A stretch of DNA of 64,000 bases. It comes from Actinomycetes bacterium (GTDB lineage Bacteria > Actinomycetota > Actinomycetes > S36-B12). Shown here piece by piece: positions 1-9,129 of this stretch; position 1 is the stretch's first letter; each line of letters opens with the position of its first letter. The stretch covers positions 62,001-126,000 of the forward strand of contig JAHEIZ010000003.1 of the NCBI GenBank assembly GCA_024639145.1, in the 5' to 3' direction. The notes beneath the pieces were generated by a model that was not told the origin of the DNA, ran no database searches, and was given only the letters and a program-made list of their open reading frames with translations. The position numbers were made by a program, and so were the translations under genes.

Positions 1-196
1 CTCCATCGTGGTGCAGGATCCCGCGAACCCGTACCTGTCGAAGTTCGCAATCCAGAAGCCTGACTCGAATGGCGGTGGAAACTCGCTGATCTACAGCATT
101 CCCGCAAGTTCTCTCATCAGTGCCTATTCGACGACCCATCTCAGCCTTCCGAGTAAAGGCGTAACCCTCGACGCGAATGGCATGGCGGTCGGATAG
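1..196 (+). CDS. C-terminal end of an unknown protein (5' truncated)
   Basis: The reading frame is open from the left edge to a TAG at 194-196, giving about 64 residues ending in DANGMAVG. The internal GTG at position 8 has no ribosome binding site, so the gene most likely begins outside the window. The segment is polar and rich in Ser, Gly and Asn with no recognisable motif. It could be the end of a secreted or substrate-binding protein, but nothing visible proves that. A strong hairpin follows. Confidence 0.45.
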   Translation, partial: SIVVQDPANPYLSKFAIQKPDSNGGGNSLIYSIPASSLISAYSTTHLSLPSKGVTLDANGMAVG

Positions 197-227
197 CAGT
201 CACGGGCCGAGTTCACCGACATGCAGA

Positions 228-256
228 GGGGCGGGCGGCCAATGGCCACCCGCCCC
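228..256. terminator. Hairpin between convergent genes
   Basis: GGGGCGGGCGGCC pairs with GGCCACCCGCCCC around an AAT loop, a 13-bp stem with one mismatch. It lies between the end of the partial gene and the stop of the permease, so it can serve both strands. Confidence 0.7.
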
Positions 257-275
257 TTCGCATACCGAGCGCCGT

Positions 276-1943
276 CTAGCTGTTAGGCGGCTGGTGGAAG
301 CCCTTGTGCTCGTGCTCGAGGGCGATCTCATCAGCGGAGCTGACGCCTGCAGGCAGGTCGATCGTCATCTTCGGGCCCGTGAACCACTTCTTGGCCGACA
401 GGTGCCAGCCGATCCACAGCAGGATGAGCGCACCGATCGTGAGGATGGGTGAGTAGTTCACGAACTTCCAGTCGAACGGCACCTCCTCCGCGCTCGGCGA
501 GCCGTTCAGCCAGCGCAGGAAGCCCGGCGTGCCGGCAGGGGTGAAGGGCAGGATGAAGTAGACCGAGACAACCGCGATCTCGATGATCGCGAGCGGTGCC
601 ATCCACTTCCACTTCTTGCCGAGGTTCCACGAACCCTGCGGGAACGAGTCGCCCATGCGCCAGCGGTACCAGATCGGGATCAGGAACGACAGGAACAGGC
701 CGATGACCGCCACCGAGACCACTGCGTAGAACGCGGTCGGCACGATGATCGGTGCTTCCTCGGTGCCAATGTTGACCTCGAGGAGTGCCGGCAGGGTGAT
801 GATGATTGCCACGATTGCTGCGAGCCACACGGCGTTTGCCGGGATGTGGTTCTTGTTCAGCTTCGCCCAGTACTTCGCTCCCGGCACTGCGCCGTCACGG
901 CTGAAGGCGTAAGTCATGCGCGAGGTGCTGGTCATGCACGCGGTCGAGCAGAAGAGCTGACCGAAGGCCGAGATGAGCAGCACGAAGCCGGCGACCTTGG
1001 CATCGAGTGCCTGGGTCAAGATCACGGCCACGCCACCGCCGCCTGCCGTCACGTCGCCGGCGTTCTGCACGGCGAAGAGGAAGGCGAGCAGCAGGAACCA
1101 GCCACCGATAGCGGAGTAGAAGATCGACTTCCACAAGCCCTTGGCTGCGGTCTGCGATGCACCCTGAGTCTCCTCGGAGAGGTGAGCAGAGGCGTCGAAG
1201 CCGGTGATCGTGTACTGCGTGAGCAGGAAGCCCAGGGGCAGCACGTAGAACCAGAAGCCCCAGCCATCGGTGCTACCGCCATGCAGACCACCGGAGTTGT
1301 TCACGCGCATCGAGAAGACGTCACTGAAGCTCATGTGGCTGTCGGGCAGGACGATCAGGATCAAGATCACGAGTGCGGCGCCGAATACGTGCCACCACAC
1401 AGAGACGTTGTTGATCTTCGCCATGACGGTGCCGCCCCAGATGTTGAGGACGAGCACGATTGCCAGCACGACGATGAACATGATGAACACGCGTGAGAGC
1501 GAGTAGCCAGCTGCCCATGAGTCACTGAGCGAGCAGAGCGCGAGATCGAAGAAGGTCGCACAGCCGTAGGCCACCGAGGCGATGACCGCGAGCAGGCCGA
1601 TCAAGTTCAGCCAGCCCGTGTAGTAACCGGCCTTGGCGCCACCGAGCTTCGATGCCCACCAGTAGATACCGCCGGAGGTCGGGTAGGCGGAGACCAGCTC
1701 GGACATGCAGAAGCCGATGACCAGGATGAAGGCAGCAATGAGCGGCCAGCCGATCGAGATGGCAATCGGGCCGCCGTTGTTCCAGGCCTGGCCGAAGGTG
1801 GTGAAGCAGCCCGCCAGGATCGAGATGATCGAGAACGAGATGGCGAAGTTCGAGAAGCCCGACCAGTTTCTGGTCAGCTCCTGCTTGTAGCCCAGTTCTG
1901 CAAGACGACGTTCGTCGTCACTCATGGTGGATAGATCAGCCAC
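276..1943 (-). CDS. APC-superfamily amino acid/amine permease
   Basis: A hydrophobic protein of 555 residues with about 12 membrane segments. It carries the N-terminal APC signature region (SGFSNFAISFSIISILAG, then SAYPTSGGIYWWASKLGG), closest to the amino acid/choline/GABA-type (ACT) permeases. I prefer the GTG at 1943 because GAGGAGG lies six bases upstream; the ORF track starts 16 codons earlier at a TTG without such a site. It imports a small amine or amino acid by cation symport. Its neighbours are a choline/ethanolamine-kinase-like gene and a gamma-glutamylation cluster, so an amine such as ethanolamine or a polyamine is the likely substrate. Substrate assignment is inference. Confidence 0.85.
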   Translation of the reverse strand: MADLSTMSDDERRLAELGYKQELTRNWSGFSNFAISFSIISILAGCFTTFGQAWNNGGPIAISIGWPLIAAFILVIGFCMSELVSAYPTSGGIYWWASKLGGAKAGYYTGWLNLIGLLAVIASVAYGCATFFDLALCSLSDSWAAGYSLSRVFIMFIVVLAIVLVLNIWGGTVMAKINNVSVWWHVFGAALVILILIVLPDSHMSFSDVFSMRVNNSGGLHGGSTDGWGFWFYVLPLGFLLTQYTITGFDASAHLSEETQGASQTAAKGLWKSIFYSAIGGWFLLLAFLFAVQNAGDVTAGGGGVAVILTQALDAKVAGFVLLISAFGQLFCSTACMTSTSRMTYAFSRDGAVPGAKYWAKLNKNHIPANAVWLAAIVAIIITLPALLEVNIGTEEAPIIVPTAFYAVVSVAVIGLFLSFLIPIWYRWRMGDSFPQGSWNLGKKWKWMAPLAIIEIAVVSVYFILPFTPAGTPGFLRWLNGSPSAEEVPFDWKFVNYSPILTIGALILLWIGWHLSAKKWFTGPKMTIDLPAGVSSADEIALEHEHKGFHQPPNS

Positions 1944-2113
1944 CGCTGCCCTCCTCAGTAGCGCGGATGAGTCCGAAACCCCCTCGGACAATGCGAGGCA
2001 TCGGACACTAATGGCCGCAGTCTGCTCCCGTCGTGACTTCGTGAAAGTGCGACACGCGGGGCATATGTGACGGGTGTTACAAGAAATTCCAACATAAAAG
2101 CCGCAATTCGGGC

Positions 2114-3055
2114 CTACTGCGTGAGTACTTTCAGCAGTCGCTCGACTTCGGGACCATCGAATTCCGCGACTGCCCGGTCGTATTTCTCCATCCCCCAGCC
2201 CCAGTAATCGAAGTCAATCGGGCTGATCGAGGCCGAGATCGAGGCCCACAGGGTCCAGCCGTATTTGCTCATCAGCCCCCAGAGCCGGGCTCGGGCGACC
2301 TTGGCGGCGAGCTCCTGCGGACTCAGGCCCACCCAGTAGGCATGGACGAGCGTCTCCAGCAGTTCATCGGCCAGGGTCGACTCGCTCCAGATGTTGCCGA
2401 GTTCGAAGCTCGCCTCGTTATTGCCGGAGTATTCATAGTCAATGAGGCGGATCCGCTCTCCTTCGTCGATGAAGTTGCCGGCGAGCAGGTCGTTATTGCA
2501 GGGCACCGTGGGCTCAGGGCTCGCGGCCATGGCCCGGCGAATGCGCTCCACCTGAGGCAGGAACTCCTCGTATCTCGGCGGGAGCCGGAATCCACGCTCT
2601 CGCACGAGCGCGAGGTAGCGAGCCTGGATCTCGAACATGTTGAATTCATTGACGAATCGTGGGCCCGCGTGCAGAACACGGCAGGCATCAGCGATGCGCG
2701 GGAGGTTCGCCGGGAGCCCTACATCGGCCTCACTGAACGTGCGGCCCTCGATCCAGCCGACGATCAGAAGGTTCTCGTCGGGCAGGTACTCGACAACGGG
2801 TGCCCCTGCGCCCGATGCCGCTGCAGCCACAGAATTGCGATGCTCGTTCTCCCTGTTGATCGCCAGGGCGGATGATTCGTGCTCATAGACCCGCACCACC
2901 ACTGGGCCGTTCGGCAAGATCACCTTGTAATTGCGGTTGGTGATGCCGCCGGAGAGTGGCGAGGCCTCTCGGGCCTCGGCAAGGATCGGCACCCGGCGCA
3001 GCCGATCGGCATCAGGGAGCCCCGCGAAGGGGTCGACTTCCGCTGCACTGGCCAC
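2114..3055 (-). CDS. Choline/ethanolamine kinase-like phosphotransferase
   Basis: A 313-residue protein of the aminoglycoside phosphotransferase/choline kinase fold. Visible motifs are a glycine-rich N-lobe loop (PLSGGITNRNYKV), the Brenner-type catalytic motif as CNNDLLAGNFI around residue 190, and LIDYEYSG, the metal-binding and choline-kinase signature. The usual His before the catalytic Asn-Asp is Asn here. It would phosphorylate an amino-alcohol such as ethanolamine or choline in the cytoplasm. The gene diverges from the glutamine-synthetase-like gene. The GTG start sits six bases after a TACTCT hexamer and has no Shine-Dalgarno sequence, which suggests a leaderless message. Confidence 0.8.
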   Translation of the reverse strand: MASAAEVDPFAGLPDADRLRRVPILAEAREASPLSGGITNRNYKVILPNGPVVVRVYEHESSALAINRENEHRNSVAAAASGAGAPVVEYLPDENLLIVGWIEGRTFSEADVGLPANLPRIADACRVLHAGPRFVNEFNMFEIQARYLALVRERGFRLPPRYEEFLPQVERIRRAMAASPEPTVPCNNDLLAGNFIDEGERIRLIDYEYSGNNEASFELGNIWSESTLADELLETLVHAYWVGLSPQELAAKVARARLWGLMSKYGWTLWASISASISPIDFDYWGWGMEKYDRAVAEFDGPEVERLLKVLTQ

Positions 3056-3061
3056 GGGCAG

Positions 3062-3067
3062 AGAGTA
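3062..3067 (-). promoter_or_regulatory. -10 hexamer TACTCT for the leaderless kinase gene
   Basis: TACTCT is followed by six bases and the GTG at 3055. No Shine-Dalgarno sequence is present. Confidence 0.5.
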
Positions 3068-3255
3068 GGCGAGCGGGGCCGGCCCCGCGTGTGAATGCGC
3101 TGGCGAGTGGCCCCATCCATATGGGCGCTTCAGGAAGCCCCCGATATCCGCATCGGGCTGCCTCGGCAGGGGCTAGTACGGCAGAGTTGGCCCAGCACCA
3201 TTCGGGCGCAATGCCCGATTCTCGGTGCTCGCACGCACCAGCAACGGAGGCATGG

Positions 3256-4620
3256 ATGAGCCGGCACGTTCCCCTCGACGTCGAGACCCTCAAGCGAGAG
3301 GTCGAGCTCGGGCAGATCGACACCGTCGCTGTCTCGATCACCGACATGCAGGGTCGCCTGGCGGGTAAGCGCATCCATGCTCAGTTCTTCGTCGATGAGG
3401 TTCTCGGCCACGGCACCGAAGGCTGCAACTACCTTCTCGCCGTCGATGTCGACATGAACACCGTCGACGGATACGCGATGAGCTCATGGGACACCGGCTA
3501 CGGCGACATGGTCATGCGCCCCGATCTGAGCACTCTGCACCGCATCCCGTGGCAGCCTGGCGCTGTCGGCGTACTGTGCGACGTCCTCTGGGAAGACGGC
3601 AGTCCCGTTGTCGCATCACCGCGCCAGGTTCTGAAGAAGCAACTTGATCGACTCGAGGCCGCGGGCCTAGGTGCCTTCGTAGGTACCGAGCTCGAGTTCA
3701 TCGTCTTCCTCGACACCTACGAGGAAGCCTGGATCAACGGCTACCGAAACCTGACTCCTGCGAATCTCTACAACGTCGACTACTCGATGCTTGGCGGCGC
3801 ACGAGTCGAACCGTTGCTGCGTCGCATCCGCAATGAGATGTACTCGGCCGGCATGACTGTCGAGAGTGCCAAGGGTGAGTGCAATCTCGGCCAGCACGAG
3901 ATTGCCTTCAAGTACCGCGACGCCCTCAATACCTGCGACAACCATGTGGTCTACAAGACCGGCGCCAAGGAGATCGCGTCGCAGGAGGACATGGCCCTCA
4001 CCTTCATGGCCAAGTACAACGAGCGCGAGGGAAATTCCTGCCATATTCACCTCTCCTTCCGCGGCACCGACGGCTCGATGGTGATGGCTGACGACAAGGG
4101 CGAGGAGGGCCTATCGGAACTCGGCAAGGCATTCATCGCCGGGCAGCTCGCTCACATGCGTGAGCTCACCCTCCTGTTCGCCCCGCAGATCAATAGCTAC
4201 AAGCGCTTCGTCGAGGGCTCATTCGCCCCGACTGCGATTCGATGGGGCCGCGATAACCGCACGTGCGCATTCCGCCTCGTCGGACACGGGCAGTCGCTTC
4301 GGCTGGAGAATCGCGTCCCCGGCGGAGACGTCAATCCGTACCTTGCGGTTGCCGGCATGATCGCCGCCGGTCTCGACGGCATCGACAACAAGACTCCCCT
4401 CGAGCCGATCTTCACCGGCAACGCCTATGGCAGCGACTCCGAGCGCGTGCCAACCTCGATGAACGAGGCACTCGCGCTTTGGGAGGGCTCGAACTGGATT
4501 CGTGAGACCTTCGGCGCAGAAGTACAGGCGCACTACGCCAACATGGCTCGCGTCGAGATCGCGGCATACGGAAGCGCCGTCACCGACTGGGAGCGCTACC
4601 GCAGCTTCGAGCGCCTGTAA
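3256..4620 (+). CDS. Glutamine synthetase-family gamma-glutamyl-amine ligase
   Basis: A 454-residue GS-fold ligase. Visible motifs are the metal-binding GTELEF, the GQHEIAF segment, NSCHIHLSF, NSYKRFVEGSFAP and the C-terminal LENRVPGGDVNPYLAVAGM region. The ATG at 3256 is chosen because GGAGG lies five bases upstream; the ORF track extends 100 codons too far. It resembles PuuA and the Streptomyces GlnA3/GlnA4 proteins, which glutamylate amines, more than GlnA for ammonia. Directly downstream are an aldehyde dehydrogenase and an SDR, and a C26 hydrolase follows. It probably couples glutamate to an imported amine with ATP. The substrate cannot be read from the sequence. Confidence 0.85.
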   Translation: MSRHVPLDVETLKREVELGQIDTVAVSITDMQGRLAGKRIHAQFFVDEVLGHGTEGCNYLLAVDVDMNTVDGYAMSSWDTGYGDMVMRPDLSTLHRIPWQPGAVGVLCDVLWEDGSPVVASPRQVLKKQLDRLEAAGLGAFVGTELEFIVFLDTYEEAWINGYRNLTPANLYNVDYSMLGGARVEPLLRRIRNEMYSAGMTVESAKGECNLGQHEIAFKYRDALNTCDNHVVYKTGAKEIASQEDMALTFMAKYNEREGNSCHIHLSFRGTDGSMVMADDKGEEGLSELGKAFIAGQLAHMRELTLLFAPQINSYKRFVEGSFAPTAIRWGRDNRTCAFRLVGHGQSLRLENRVPGGDVNPYLAVAGMIAAGLDGIDNKTPLEPIFTGNAYGSDSERVPTSMNEALALWEGSNWIRETFGAEVQAHYANMARVEIAAYGSAVTDWERYRSFERL

Positions 4621-4653
4621 TCTCATTTCTTCGTTCCCCGATCTAGGAGCACC

Positions 4654-6009
4654 ATGTTCAGCGTTATCAACCCGGCCACTGAAGAGGTCGTCACCACAGT
4701 TCCGTCGACTTCGCTCGAGCAGACCGACGAGGCCATCGCGCGCTCGCACGAAGCTCTCAAGACCTGGCGCGAGGTGACGCCCGGTGATCGCGCGAACCTG
4801 CTACGTCGCTTCTCCGACATCGTGCGCGCGCACGAGGATGAGCTCGCGCTTCTCGAGGTCGTGAACTCCGGTCACACGATCGGCAATGCCCGCTGGGAAG
4901 TCAACAACATCGCCAACGTGCTCCAGTACTACAGCGGCTCGCCCGAGCGACTCTTCGGTCGCCAGATCCCGGTTCCCGGCGGCATCGACATGACCTTCAA
5001 GGAGCCCGTGGGCGTCGTCGGCGTCATCGTGCCCTGGAATTTCCCGATGCCGATCGCCGGCTGGGGCCTTGCACCCGCACTCGCCGCGGGCTGCACCGTC
5101 GTTCTCAAGCCCGCCGAAGTCACTCCGCTCACTGCGATTCGCATCGGTGAGCTCGCGCTCGAGGCCGGTATCCCCGAAAACGTGCTCCAGGTGTTGCCCG
5201 GCAAGGGCTCGGTCGTCGGCCAGCGCTTCGTCGATCACGAACTCGTGCGCAAGGTCGTCTTCACCGGTTCGACTCAGGTCGGCCAGGGGATCATGGAGGG
5301 CTGCGCCAAGCAGATCAAGGCCGTGACCCTCGAGCTCGGCGGGAAGAGCGCGAACATCGTGTTCGCTGACTCAGATCTCGAGAAGGCCGCAGCAAGTGCA
5401 CCCGGTGGCGTCTTCGACAACGCAGGTCAGGACTGCTGCGCACGCTCGCGCATCCTCGTCGAGCGCAAGGCCTACGACCGCTTCATGGAGCTCCTCGAAC
5501 CAGCCGTGAAGAACTTCGTGTGCGGTGACCCCAATGACACCAAGACCGACATGGGCCCGCTGATCACCAAGGCTCAACTCGAGTCAGTGAAGTCCTTCGT
5601 TCCTGACGGCGCACCTATCGCCTTCCAGGGCACCGCGCCCACGGGCAAGGGCAACTGGTTCCCGCCGACCGTGCTCACCGGCACCGAGGCAGACCGCGCC
5701 TACCGCGAGGAGATCTTTGGCCCGGTCGTCGTTGTCGTCCCGTTCGAGGATGAGGCAGATGCGATTCGCATGGCCAATGACTCCGAGTACGGCCTGTCGG
5801 GCTCCATCTGGACCCGCGATATCGGCCGCGGCATTCGCGTCGCACGCGGCGTCGAAACAGGCAACCTTTCCGTGAACTCGCATAGCTCGGTTCGCTACTG
5901 GACCCCGTTCGGTGGCTACAAGAAGTCGGGCCTGGGCCGCGAGCTCGGCCCCGATGCCGTCGACGCGTTCACCGAGACCAAGAACGTCTTCATCAGCACC
6001 GAGGACTAA
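4654..6009 (+). CDS. NAD(P)-dependent aldehyde dehydrogenase
   Basis: A 451-residue ALDH with the expected order of motifs: PWNFPMP for cofactor binding, the FTGST loop, the catalytic glutamate in LELGGKSA, the catalytic cysteine in DNAGQDCCARSR, and EIFGPVVVV near the end. The C-terminal NSHSSVRYWTPFGGYK block is like that of PuuC-type enzymes acting on gamma-glutamylated aldehydes. AGGAG precedes the ATG. It is 33 bases after the ligase gene and 82 before the SDR, so the three probably form one operon. It should oxidise the aldehyde formed from the glutamylated amine. Confidence 0.88.
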   Translation: MFSVINPATEEVVTTVPSTSLEQTDEAIARSHEALKTWREVTPGDRANLLRRFSDIVRAHEDELALLEVVNSGHTIGNARWEVNNIANVLQYYSGSPERLFGRQIPVPGGIDMTFKEPVGVVGVIVPWNFPMPIAGWGLAPALAAGCTVVLKPAEVTPLTAIRIGELALEAGIPENVLQVLPGKGSVVGQRFVDHELVRKVVFTGSTQVGQGIMEGCAKQIKAVTLELGGKSANIVFADSDLEKAAASAPGGVFDNAGQDCCARSRILVERKAYDRFMELLEPAVKNFVCGDPNDTKTDMGPLITKAQLESVKSFVPDGAPIAFQGTAPTGKGNWFPPTVLTGTEADRAYREEIFGPVVVVVPFEDEADAIRMANDSEYGLSGSIWTRDIGRGIRVARGVETGNLSVNSHSSVRYWTPFGGYKKSGLGRELGPDAVDAFTETKNVFISTED

Positions 6010-6091
6010 TCTCATTCCTGCGGGGATGAAGCACTCGCACCACCTGCACGACACGAAATACCCCATCCGCATTGATCCCGGAAGAGGAATC

Positions 6092-6871
6092 ATGAGCAAC
6101 AGCAAGTGCAGCCGCCTCGAGGGCCGCGTAGCCGTCGTCACCGGTGGTGCCAGCGGCATCGGCCTCGCGTCGGTTCGTCGCTTCGCCGACGAGGGCGCGC
6201 ATGTCGTCATCGGCGATCTCGATCCCGTGTCGGGCGAGGCCGCGGCAGCCGAGGTCAACGGCACCTTCATTCGCACTGACGTCACGAATGCCGACGACGT
6301 CGCCGCGATGTTCAAGAAGGCCAAGGACACCTATGGCAGCGTCGACATCGCGTTCAACAACGCCGGCATCTCGCCGCCCGACGATGACTCGATTCTCGAG
6401 ACCGGGATCGATGCGTGGCGTCGAGTTCAGGAGGTGAACCTCACCAGCGTGTACCTGTGCTGCAAGGAGGTCATCCCGATCATGCTCGAGCAGGGCAAGG
6501 GCTCCATCATCAACACGGCGTCCTTCGTCGCCACCATGGCGGCGGCCACGAGCCAGATCAGCTACACCGCCTCCAAGGGTGGAGTGCTGGCCATGAGCCG
6601 CGAGCTCGGCGTGCAGTTCGCCCGCAGCGGCGTGCGCGTCAATGCACTCTCGCCTGGCCCGGTGAACACCCCGCTGCTCATCGAATTGTTCGCGAAGGAT
6701 CCCGAGCGCGCCGCTCGTCGACTCGTGCACATCCCCATGGGTCGCTTCGGCGAGGCCGACGAGCTCGCAGCAGCAGTCGCCTTCCTGGCCAGCGATGACT
6801 CCTCGTTCATCACCGCGTCGAACTTCCTGGTCGATGGCGGCATCTCGGGCGCATACGTCACCCCGCTGTAG
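6092..6871 (+). CDS. Short-chain dehydrogenase/reductase (SDR)
   Basis: A 259-residue classical SDR. It shows the cofactor motif TGGASGIG, the NNAG strand, a Ser followed by the active-site YTASK, and SPGPVNTPL after the catalytic helix. The ATG at 6092 has GGAAGAGG just upstream; the longer ORF in the track overlaps the ALDH gene in another frame and is rejected. In this operon an alcohol dehydrogenase step is needed if the substrate is ethanolamine, because gamma-glutamyl-ethanolamide carries a hydroxyl that must become an aldehyde before the ALDH can act. That assignment is inference; SDR substrates are hard to predict. Confidence 0.85.
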   Translation: MSNSKCSRLEGRVAVVTGGASGIGLASVRRFADEGAHVVIGDLDPVSGEAAAAEVNGTFIRTDVTNADDVAAMFKKAKDTYGSVDIAFNNAGISPPDDDSILETGIDAWRRVQEVNLTSVYLCCKEVIPIMLEQGKGSIINTASFVATMAAATSQISYTASKGGVLAMSRELGVQFARSGVRVNALSPGPVNTPLLIELFAKDPERAARRLVHIPMGRFGEADELAAAVAFLASDDSSFITASNFLVDGGISGAYVTPL

Positions 6872-6914
6872 ATCGACCACGCTCGCGCAATCGCCGTCGA
6901 GGGAGAGGATCCGC

Positions 6915-7277
6915 ATGTCGATCCTCCTCTTCGACGGCGATTGCGCGTTCTGCACCCGTTCAGCCGGTTTCATCACCGCGCGCATCAAGCCGAGCACTGT
7001 GGTTCACGCCTGGCAGACCCTCGATCTTGATGAGCTCGGGCTCACTCCTGAGCAGTGCTCAACTGCCGTGCAGTGGGTAGGCGATTCCGGCGAAATTCGC
7101 TCAGGGGCCGCCGCGATTACCGCAATGCTTCGTGAGGCAGGTACCGGTTGGGCCGAGCTTGGTGCATTCGGAGAACTACCCGGAATCCGAACCCTGGCTG
7201 CCGGCAGCTATCGAGTGATTGCCTCGAATAGGCACCGATTGCCCGGGGGAACTCCCGCGTGCGAGATGCCCGACTAG
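6915..7277 (+). CDS. DCC-family (DUF393) thiol-disulfide oxidoreductase-like protein
   Basis: A 120-residue protein beginning with the family signature DGDCAFCTR, a DxDCxxC motif, and ending in YRVIASNRHRLPGG, also typical of DUF393. GGAGAGG precedes the ATG at 6915. DCC proteins are predicted redox proteins whose reactions are mostly unknown. It follows the SDR in the same direction and its stop overlaps the converging hydrolase gene by four bases. A link with the catabolic cluster is positional only. Confidence 0.82.
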   Translation: MSILLFDGDCAFCTRSAGFITARIKPSTVVHAWQTLDLDELGLTPEQCSTAVQWVGDSGEIRSGAAAITAMLREAGTGWAELGAFGELPGIRTLAAGSYRVIASNRHRLPGGTPACEMPD

Positions 7278-7993
7278 TGCGCTGTGCGGTAAGCCGTTGC
7301 CGCATCGAGGAAATTGCGGATCAGGCCGACATCGCGCACGCGTCGATCGGGATGCTCCGGATGCCACTGCACGCCGATCACGTATGAGCCGCGAGGGTCC
7401 TCGCACACCTCGATCGTGCCGTCAGGTGCCACGCCGGTGATCTGAAGATCTCCCGGATCCTTGACTGCCTGGTGATGCGAGGAGTTGACGGTGGCCTCGG
7501 TGCCGCCCATCGCCTTGGCGACAAGGGAACCCTCGATGAACTCGGCCTCATGGTCGTTGAACTGACCCGGCTTCACTCGATGGGTGACGTCGGAGATATC
7601 GGGCATGTTCTGATGAAGTGAGCCACCGTGGGCGACGGCCATGATCTGCAGGCCTCGGCAGATGCCGAACACGGGCATGTCGCGCTCGCGCGCGCCGCGG
7701 TACAACGCAATCTCGGAGGTGTCTCGCGATACTCGAGGAGCATCTGTGGTCTCATGCGGCTTCTCGCCGTAGAGCGACGGATCGACGTCGGCACCGCCGA
7801 CGATGACGAGGCCATCGAGACGATCGAGTACCGAGACGTCCGGATCAGTATCAGGAGGCAGGAGAACGACGCGTGCGCCCGACTCCTGGAAGAGATCGAG
7901 GTACCAGTACGGAAGCGTGGATGCCGTGACATCCCAGGCACCCCACTTTGCGGGCTCGAGGTAGGTGCTGACGCCGATAACTGGACGCGACAC
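7274..7993 (-). CDS. Class I glutamine amidotransferase-like gamma-glutamyl hydrolase (peptidase C26)
   Basis: A 239-residue C26-family hydrolase like PuuD. The nucleophile is in GICRGLQ, the oxyanion strand is GLVIVGGADVDP, and the catalytic His-Glu pair is in GVQWHPEH near the end. AAGGAGA lies upstream of the GTG at 7993; the longer track ORF would overlap the lacI-type gene. The family cleaves gamma-glutamyl amide bonds, for example in gamma-glutamyl-GABA. Here it would release glutamate and the oxidised product after the ligase, SDR and ALDH steps. It lies 23 bases after the LacI regulator and is probably transcribed with it. Confidence 0.87.
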   Translation of the reverse strand: MSRPVIGVSTYLEPAKWGAWDVTASTLPYWYLDLFQESGARVVLLPPDTDPDVSVLDRLDGLVIVGGADVDPSLYGEKPHETTDAPRVSRDTSEIALYRGARERDMPVFGICRGLQIMAVAHGGSLHQNMPDISDVTHRVKPGQFNDHEAEFIEGSLVAKAMGGTEATVNSSHHQAVKDPGDLQITGVAPDGTIEVCEDPRGSYVIGVQWHPEHPDRRVRDVGLIRNFLDAATAYRTAH

Positions 7994-8016
7994 GTGCTCT
8001 CCTTGGTAATCGTTTC

Positions 8017-9051
8017 TCAATGCTGGGGCACAGCACCGGTCGAGTTTCTCACGATGAGCTCCGGGCGAAACATGAACTCATCGCGAGGGGCCGGCGTGCC
8101 GTTGATTTCATCCATCAAGGCCTGCACGGCTGCCGTTCCCATCGCATGCACCGACTGGCGCAAGGTGGTGAGGGGCGGATCGGTGAAGGCCATCAGCATC
8201 GAGTCGTCGTAGCCGATGACCGACACATCGCCGGGCACGCTCATTCCGCGCTGACGCACGGTGCGCACGACACCGAGAGCCATGAGATCCGAGCCGCACA
8301 CGATCGCCGTGCAACCAGCGGCCAGGAGATGGTGCGCGGCGGCCTGACCGCCTTCGACGGTGAAGAGGGAGTGATTGACGAGCGCTGCGGCCTCGTCGGC
8401 GCTGATGCCCGCATGTCGCTGCATTGCATCGAGGAATCCGGCGCGCTTGCGCACGACGGGCACGAAGCGGTCAGGACCAACGGCCAGGCCGATGCGCCGA
8501 TGGCCCATGGAGGCGAGGTGCGCGACGGCGAGATCCATCGCCGTGAAGTCGTCATCGGAGATGAACGGCGCATCGATGCCCTCGGCGTAGCCGTTGACGT
8601 AGACAACAGGGAGCCCGCGCTCAACGAGAGACCGGTAGCGCGACATGTCGGCGGAGATATCGGCATGACCGCCGCTGACGAAGATGATGCCCGCAACCCC
8701 GCGTTCGAGCAGGAGGTCGACGTACTCCTCCTCGCTCACTCCCCCGGGAGTCTGAGTGCACAGCACGGGCGTGTATCCGAGCTGGGCAAGCTGGGTCTCC
8801 ATGCCCTGCGCCAGCACCGGAAAGATCGGATTCTCGAGCTCGGGAACGATGAGCCCGACCAGGCCTGCGCGGGCACGTAACTTCGAGGGACGCTCGTAGC
8901 CGAGGACGTCGAGTGCGGTGAGAACCGACTGCCGCGTCGCATCGGAGGCCCCCGGCCGACCGTTCAGCACGCGCGAGACGGTGGCCTCGCTGACCCCCGC
9001 CTGCTCGGCAATCAAGGCCAGAGTTGCCTTGGGGGCCGGCGCATCGGACAT
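8017..9051 (-). CDS. LacI-family transcriptional regulator
   Basis: A 344-residue repressor-type protein with an N-terminal helix-turn-helix and hinge (IAEQAGVSEATVSRVLNGRPGASDATR) and a periplasmic-binding-protein-like sensor domain, including VIGYDDSMLMAFTDPPLTTLRQ. The ATG at 9051 is preferred over the GTG two codons upstream because TACAGT ends exactly six bases before it and no Shine-Dalgarno sequence is present. It probably controls the adjacent catabolic cluster in response to its substrate or an intermediate. LacI regulators usually sense sugars, so control by an amine-derived ligand would be slightly unusual. Confidence 0.88.
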   Translation of the reverse strand: MSDAPAPKATLALIAEQAGVSEATVSRVLNGRPGASDATRQSVLTALDVLGYERPSKLRARAGLVGLIVPELENPIFPVLAQGMETQLAQLGYTPVLCTQTPGGVSEEEYVDLLLERGVAGIIFVSGGHADISADMSRYRSLVERGLPVVYVNGYAEGIDAPFISDDDFTAMDLAVAHLASMGHRRIGLAVGPDRFVPVVRKRAGFLDAMQRHAGISADEAAALVNHSLFTVEGGQAAAHHLLAAGCTAIVCGSDLMALGVVRTVRQRGMSVPGDVSVIGYDDSMLMAFTDPPLTTLRQSVHAMGTAAVQALMDEINGTPAPRDEFMFRPELIVRNSTGAVPQH

Positions 9052-9057
9052 AACCAC

Positions 9058-9063
9058 ACTGTA
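9058..9063 (-). promoter_or_regulatory. -10 hexamer TACAGT for the leaderless lacI-type gene
   Basis: TACAGT lies six bases before the ATG at 9051. No ribosome binding site is seen. Confidence 0.5.
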
Positions 9064-9129
9064 CCGACATGTAACAACGGCAACATCGTGACATCGACCG
9101 AGAGGTCACCCGCATGGGAGGCTTCCTGC

